Below the pieces are notes generated by a model. It saw only the letters and a list, made by a program, of their open reading frames with translations, was not told where the DNA came from and did not search any database. The position numbers and the translations under genes were made by a program. Shown here piece after piece: positions 60,781-64,000 of a stretch of DNA of 64,000 nucleotides (within the stretch, counting starts at the first letter, position 1; each line of letters opens with the position of its first letter). This DNA comes from Leptolyngbya boryana PCC 6306 (GTDB lineage: Bacteria; Cyanobacteriota; Cyanobacteriia; Leptolyngbyales; Leptolyngbyaceae), in contig NZ_KB731324.1 in NCBI RefSeq assembly GCF_000353285.1, positions 2,312,577 to 2,376,576 of the forward strand, written 5' to 3'.

Positions 60781-61671
60781 ATGCAGGTCGCTTCTTCGAT
60801 CGATACGGTTCCAGGACAGTATTGGAACTGGCGAAACGAGCCAGTTTACTATGTAAAAATGGGCGAACGGAACAATCGCCCCCCGCTGTTATTGATTCAT
60901 GGATTTGGAGCTTCGACTGATCACTGGCGCAAAAACGTGATCGGATTGAGCCAAGAGTTTGAAGTGTGGGCGATCGACTTACTCGGATTTGGGCGATCGG
61001 CAAAACCAGACTGGAAATACAGCGGTGAACTGTGGCGCGACCAGATTCATGAATTCGTCACTGAAGTCATCGGTGCGCCTGCCGTCGTTGCTGGAAATTC
61101 GCTCGGTGGCTATGTTGGACTTTGTGCCGCTTCCCAACGTCCCGAATCGTCAGCAGGATTAATTTTGATCAATAGTGCAGGTCCCTTTACCGATATTCAA
61201 GGCACAACCAAGCCTGATCCGATTCGCCAAGTCATGGGAAGCTTTGTGATGAGCTTATTTCACCAGGACTGGGCAAGTTGGTTGCTCTTTCAGTATGTGC
61301 GGCAGAAATCAACGATCCGAAAAACCTTAGAAAAGGTCTACTTAGATCAAACGGCAGTCACAGATCGCTTAATTGAGGAAATCCAACGCCCTGCCTTTGA
61401 TCAAGGCGCAGATAAAGTCTTTGCATCAGTCTTCCGCACTCCACAAGGAGAAAAAGTCGATGTATTGCTCGGACAACTAACGCGACCCTTGTTAATGTTG
61501 TGGGGAGAAGCTGACCCCTGGATTAACGCGCGCGATCGCGGTGCAAAATTCCGCAGCTATCATCCCCAACTGACCGAGCATTATTTGAATGCAGGACATT
61601 GTCCGCATGACGAAATTCCTGACCAAGTGAACGCACTGATTCGGACTTGGGTCACATCGGCAGTCAATTAA
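60781..61671 (+). CDS. Alpha/beta-fold hydrolase
   Basis: The 296-residue protein has the oxyanion-hole segment LLLIHGFGASTDHWRKN, the nucleophile Ser in VVAGNSLGGYVGL, the acid in LWGEADPWINARD and the His in NAGHCPHDEIPDQV. It is the common cyanobacterial alpha/beta hydrolase related to haloalkane dehalogenase and epoxide hydrolase-like enzymes. The substrate is unknown. It ends before a strong shared terminator. Confidence 0.9.
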   Translation: MQVASSIDTVPGQYWNWRNEPVYYVKMGERNNRPPLLLIHGFGASTDHWRKNVIGLSQEFEVWAIDLLGFGRSAKPDWKYSGELWRDQIHEFVTEVIGAPAVVAGNSLGGYVGLCAASQRPESSAGLILINSAGPFTDIQGTTKPDPIRQVMGSFVMSLFHQDWASWLLFQYVRQKSTIRKTLEKVYLDQTAVTDRLIEEIQRPAFDQGADKVFASVFRTPQGEKVDVLLGQLTRPLLMLWGEADPWINARDRGAKFRSYHPQLTEHYLNAGHCPHDEIPDQVNALIRTWVTSAVN

Positions 61672-61693
61672 GCGATCGCAGCATCAATTCCAA

Positions 61694-61750
61694 AATCCCC
61701 AGAAAATCACCGTTCCGTTAATCAAGGATAACAGTGATTTTCTGGGGATT
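61694..61750. terminator. Perfect 17-bp bidirectional terminator
   Basis: AATCCCCAGAAAATCAC pairs exactly with GTGATTTTCTGGGGATT across a 23-base loop. It lies between the convergent hydrolase and aminotransferase genes and is A/T-rich at both stem edges, so it can act on either strand. Confidence 0.8.
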
Positions 61751-61803
61751 CTTTGTGATAATCAGCCTCACGCTAGCGCTCTACAACCATCACAACTTCC
61801 GAC

Positions 61804-62715
61804 TTAAATCTCAATCACATTCACCCAGTCGCGATACGTCTCATTCCGATTTTCCGTTACCGCCGTCACCGCTTCACGCAGCTTATCCGTCACTGGACGA
61901 TGCTTACTAAACTCAAACGTCTCAATGCGTTTCACAGGCGTTACCTTCGCTGCCGTTCCGCTTAAGAACACCTCATCCGCGATGAATAACTCTGACTTAT
62001 CCACCGGACGTTCGATCGTTTTAATCCCCAAATCGCGCGCGATCGTCAACACACTATCCCGCGTAATCCCCTCCAAAATATCCTGGTCATATCCTGGCGT
62101 AATCAATTCCCCATTGCGCACCAAGAAAATATTCATTCCCGATGCTTCACTGACTTTGCCTTGCGAATTCAGCAAAATCGCCTCATCAAACCCACAAGAC
62201 ACCGCCTCTGTCTTCGCCAATGAAGACGTAATATAGGCTCCACTAATCTTGCCGCGCAACGGTAGACTGCGATCCTCCTGCCGATACCAAGAACTAATGC
62301 GGCAACTCACCCCATCCGGCGACAAATAATCCCCTAACTCCAGCCCATACACAAAGAAATCATGTTCAATATTGTGTAATCGCGGTGCGATCCCCAGATC
62401 CGAGGTATAGACAAACGGACGAATATAAAACGATGTTTTTGGCTGATTTTTCTTAACAAAATCCGTAATAATCGATTGGATCTTATCCGCAGGCAGCTCA
62501 AAATTCAGCAATCTTGCACTATTACTCAAGCGTTGACAATGGCGATCGAGGCGAAACAGCAAAATCTGATTTGGATTCTCTGGATTCGGAATCCCGCGTA
62601 ATCCGCCGAACGCACCCGTTCCGTAATGCAGCGCATGGGTTGCGATCGACAAATTGGCATTCTCAAAAGGGAGAAATTGATTTTTGAAATAGGCGATGGG
62701 GAGGAAATTGTGCAT
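61804..62715 (-). CDS. ilvE: Branched-chain amino acid aminotransferase
   Basis: IlvE transfers amino groups between glutamate and the keto acids of Leu, Ile and Val. The 303-residue PLP fold type IV protein has THALHYGTGAFGGLRGI, the pocket KISGAYITSSLAKTEAVSCGFDEAILLNSQGKVSEASGMNIFLV with the catalytic Lys, and EVFLSGTAAKVTPVKRIE. I chose the internal ATG (MHNFLPIAYFKNQFLPFENA) over a TTG 15 bases upstream. Confidence 0.95.
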   Translation of the reverse strand: MHNFLPIAYFKNQFLPFENANLSIATHALHYGTGAFGGLRGIPNPENPNQILLFRLDRHCQRLSNSARLLNFELPADKIQSIITDFVKKNQPKTSFYIRPFVYTSDLGIAPRLHNIEHDFFVYGLELGDYLSPDGVSCRISSWYRQEDRSLPLRGKISGAYITSSLAKTEAVSCGFDEAILLNSQGKVSEASGMNIFLVRNGELITPGYDQDILEGITRDSVLTIARDLGIKTIERPVDKSELFIADEVFLSGTAAKVTPVKRIETFEFSKHRPVTDKLREAVTAVTENRNETYRDWVNVIEI

Positions 62716-62916
62716 GGGAGTGAGGATCAAAAACTAGAAAACGCGTCCCGATAAGACAGATTTCAAGATTACCTTGAAATTCGCGTTCTGGTTTGATTCA
62801 CCTCCTGCTGAATCCTTTTCATCGAGGAGAAATTTTTATTTTGCCGCGTTCATCTCCTGACCTAACTATGGTTTAAATAAAACGTGGGCGATAATTCTCC
62901 ACGATGAAAAATACAT

Positions 62917-64000
62917 ATGGCTTCTCACTCGCGATTTCAAATTCTGCTCCTGTCGCTACTTCCTCTTGTTCATCCGTCGCCTGCTCTCGCTCAGCGCGTT
63001 TTGCCAATTCCCCCACCTCAAGATTTACCCAGACCGCAACCGCCGCAGCCTTCTCCACCAGAACCCACTCCAACTCCACTTCCCCCACCTGATCAACTAC
63101 TCCCGGGTCTAACTCCCCCCACTCCTGAACCTCCGGAGAATGTCTCAGACACGATTCAAATTAAACAAATTGAAATTGTCGGCAGTACGGTTTTTCGTCC
63201 GCAAGATTTCGCGGAGATTACTCGCAAATATGTCGATCGCAGGATCTCGTTTGCAGAATTGTTGCAAATTAGAACTGAAATTACTGAACTGTATATCAAA
63301 CAAGGCTATGTCACCTCTGCCGCAGTTCTCCCACCTCAGGTTTTAACGGGTGGCACCGTTAAAATTCAAATCATTGAAGGTGCGATCGCGAGCATTGATG
63401 TCATCGGAACCCGTCGCCTTAATCCTGCTTATATCCGCAGCCGAATTGGGCTTGTGGCTCAAAAACCTTTGAATGTAAATCGGTTGCTAGAAGGCTTGCG
63501 GCTGTTACAGCTTGACCCCTTGATTGCTTCGATTTCAGCCGACTTGCAAGCAGGTACACGCTCAGGCACGAGTGTTTTACAAATTACGATCGCAGAATCG
63601 AAAACTTTAACTATCTCGCCTTTGCTTGATAATTCACGTTCTCCGAGCGTCGGCTCGTTTCGCAGACAACTCGAAGTCTCACAGGCAAATCTACTCGGCT
63701 TGGGCGATGCTCTTAGAGCAAGCTACACCAATACAAACGGGAGCAATGGTGTTGATTTGAGCTACATCGTTCCGTTAAATCCTCGTAATGGAACTCTACG
63801 GCTTGCTTATGGCAGCACTCGCAGTCGAGTGATTGAGGAGCCGTTTGATATTTTGGAGATTGAAGCGCGATCGCGTTACTACGAACTGACGCTAAGACAG
63901 CCGATTGTTCAGCGCCCAACGAATGAGCTTGCAATCGGTTTGACGTTCTCGCGCCAAGAAAGTCAGACCGAGCTTGGCATTGATAATATTGGACCTTTTC
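62917..64000 (+). CDS. ShlB/FhaC-type two-partner secretion transporter, N-terminal part
   Basis: The frame runs off the window. A signal peptide (FQILLLSLLPLVHPSPALAQ) leads to a very Pro-rich linker, then POTRA_2 (IQIKQIEIVGSTVFRPQDF, ITELYIKQGYVTSAAVLPPQ, GTVKIQIIEGAIASIDVIG) and a second POTRA (LNPAYIRSRIGLVAQKPLNVNRLLEGLRLLQLDPLI), followed by the first strands of a barrel (NLLGLGDALRASYTNTNGSNGVDLSYIVPLNPRNGTLRLAYG). It exports a large adhesin or haemagglutinin partner, which may be encoded beyond the edge. An ATG 13 bases upstream is in a different frame and not the start. Confidence 0.9.
   Translation, partial: MASHSRFQILLLSLLPLVHPSPALAQRVLPIPPPQDLPRPQPPQPSPPEPTPTPLPPPDQLLPGLTPPTPEPPENVSDTIQIKQIEIVGSTVFRPQDFAEITRKYVDRRISFAELLQIRTEITELYIKQGYVTSAAVLPPQVLTGGTVKIQIIEGAIASIDVIGTRRLNPAYIRSRIGLVAQKPLNVNRLLEGLRLLQLDPLIASISADLQAGTRSGTSVLQITIAESKTLTISPLLDNSRSPSVGSFRRQLEVSQANLLGLGDALRASYTNTNGSNGVDLSYIVPLNPRNGTLRLAYGSTRSRVIEEPFDILEIEARSRYYELTLRQPIVQRPTNELAIGLTFSRQESQTELGIDNIGPF

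Noticed and set aside
62904-63092. An open frame starting with ATG 13 bases before the secretion transporter start
   Set aside because: It is in a different frame from the POTRA-encoding sequence and its translation is a shadow of the Pro-rich linker.
1-64000. CRISPR arrays, rRNA and tRNA genes
   Set aside because: No regularly spaced direct repeats with unique spacers were seen, and no cloverleaf or rRNA-like stretch was recognised by eye.

Overview
The window is chromosomal DNA from a cyanobacterium, probably a filamentous Leptolyngbya-like form. The HIP1 octamer GCGATCGC and its core recur throughout. The gene set includes zeta-carotene desaturase, a DUF1822 gene paired with a sigma factor, an Omp85 protein with a cyanobacterial-type Pro-rich N-terminus, glycolate dehydrogenase GlcD and two serine/threonine-kinase or caspase-like signalling proteins. 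The genus is an inference from style; no rRNA or tRNA gene was seen.

Layout. 0.1-8.5 kb: a secreted trypsin-TPR protein, a 5-oxoprolinase broken by an internal deletion, a repeat-rich membrane protein, a Tat-exported phosphatase with a methyltransferase and an orphan MacB-type ATPase, and a glutathione S-transferase. 8.8-17.8 kb: a complete lasso-type RiPP operon, the most interesting region. It encodes a nucleotidyltransferase-B2 protease fusion, a PqqD-like B1, an asparagine-synthetase-like cyclase, a methyltransferase, a 53-residue precursor, an HPr-kinase-like kinase, a PRMT-like methyltransferase with a PqqD-like tail, and an ABC exporter. The precursor appears to carry two tandem cores, each ending in Asn-Met-Arg and each with an acidic residue at core position 9.

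18.3-25.8 kb: a caspase-like protein with three LVGPIA modules, a heme-binding HAMP sensor divergent from a PhnD-like binding protein, and the sigma/DUF1822 pair. 26-29 kb: miaA and gyrB. 29-33 kb: a small catabolic or uptake operon (binding protein, Rieske oxygenase, TIM-barrel enzyme) facing an AsnC/Lrp-type regulator. 33-37.7 kb: a Bax1-like nuclease (DUF790), a NucA-type endonuclease, a zinc alcohol dehydrogenase and a manganese catalase. 37.8-41.9 kb: a phosphoenolpyruvate synthase gene split by an IS110-family element whose non-coding end can fold like a bridge RNA.

42-64 kb: housekeeping and envelope genes (nitroreductase, NAD kinase, glycosyltransferase, M48 protease, DUF456, endonuclease V, kinase-receptor fusion, Omp85, isochorismatase-like hydrolase, FG-GAP protein, zeta-carotene desaturase, ATP-grasp protein, GlcD), a decayed MazF-type toxin beside its antitoxin-like gene, an alpha/beta hydrolase, branched-chain aminotransferase, and the start of a two-partner-secretion transporter cut by the window end.

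Three near-identical MITE-like palindromic elements of about 210 bp, plus one diverged relative, lie at gene ends. In two cases gene stop codons fall inside the element termini. Several strong hairpin terminators separate convergent genes. Together the window shows active small-element traffic: one internal deletion, one IS disruption, one frameshifted toxin and four MITE-like copies.
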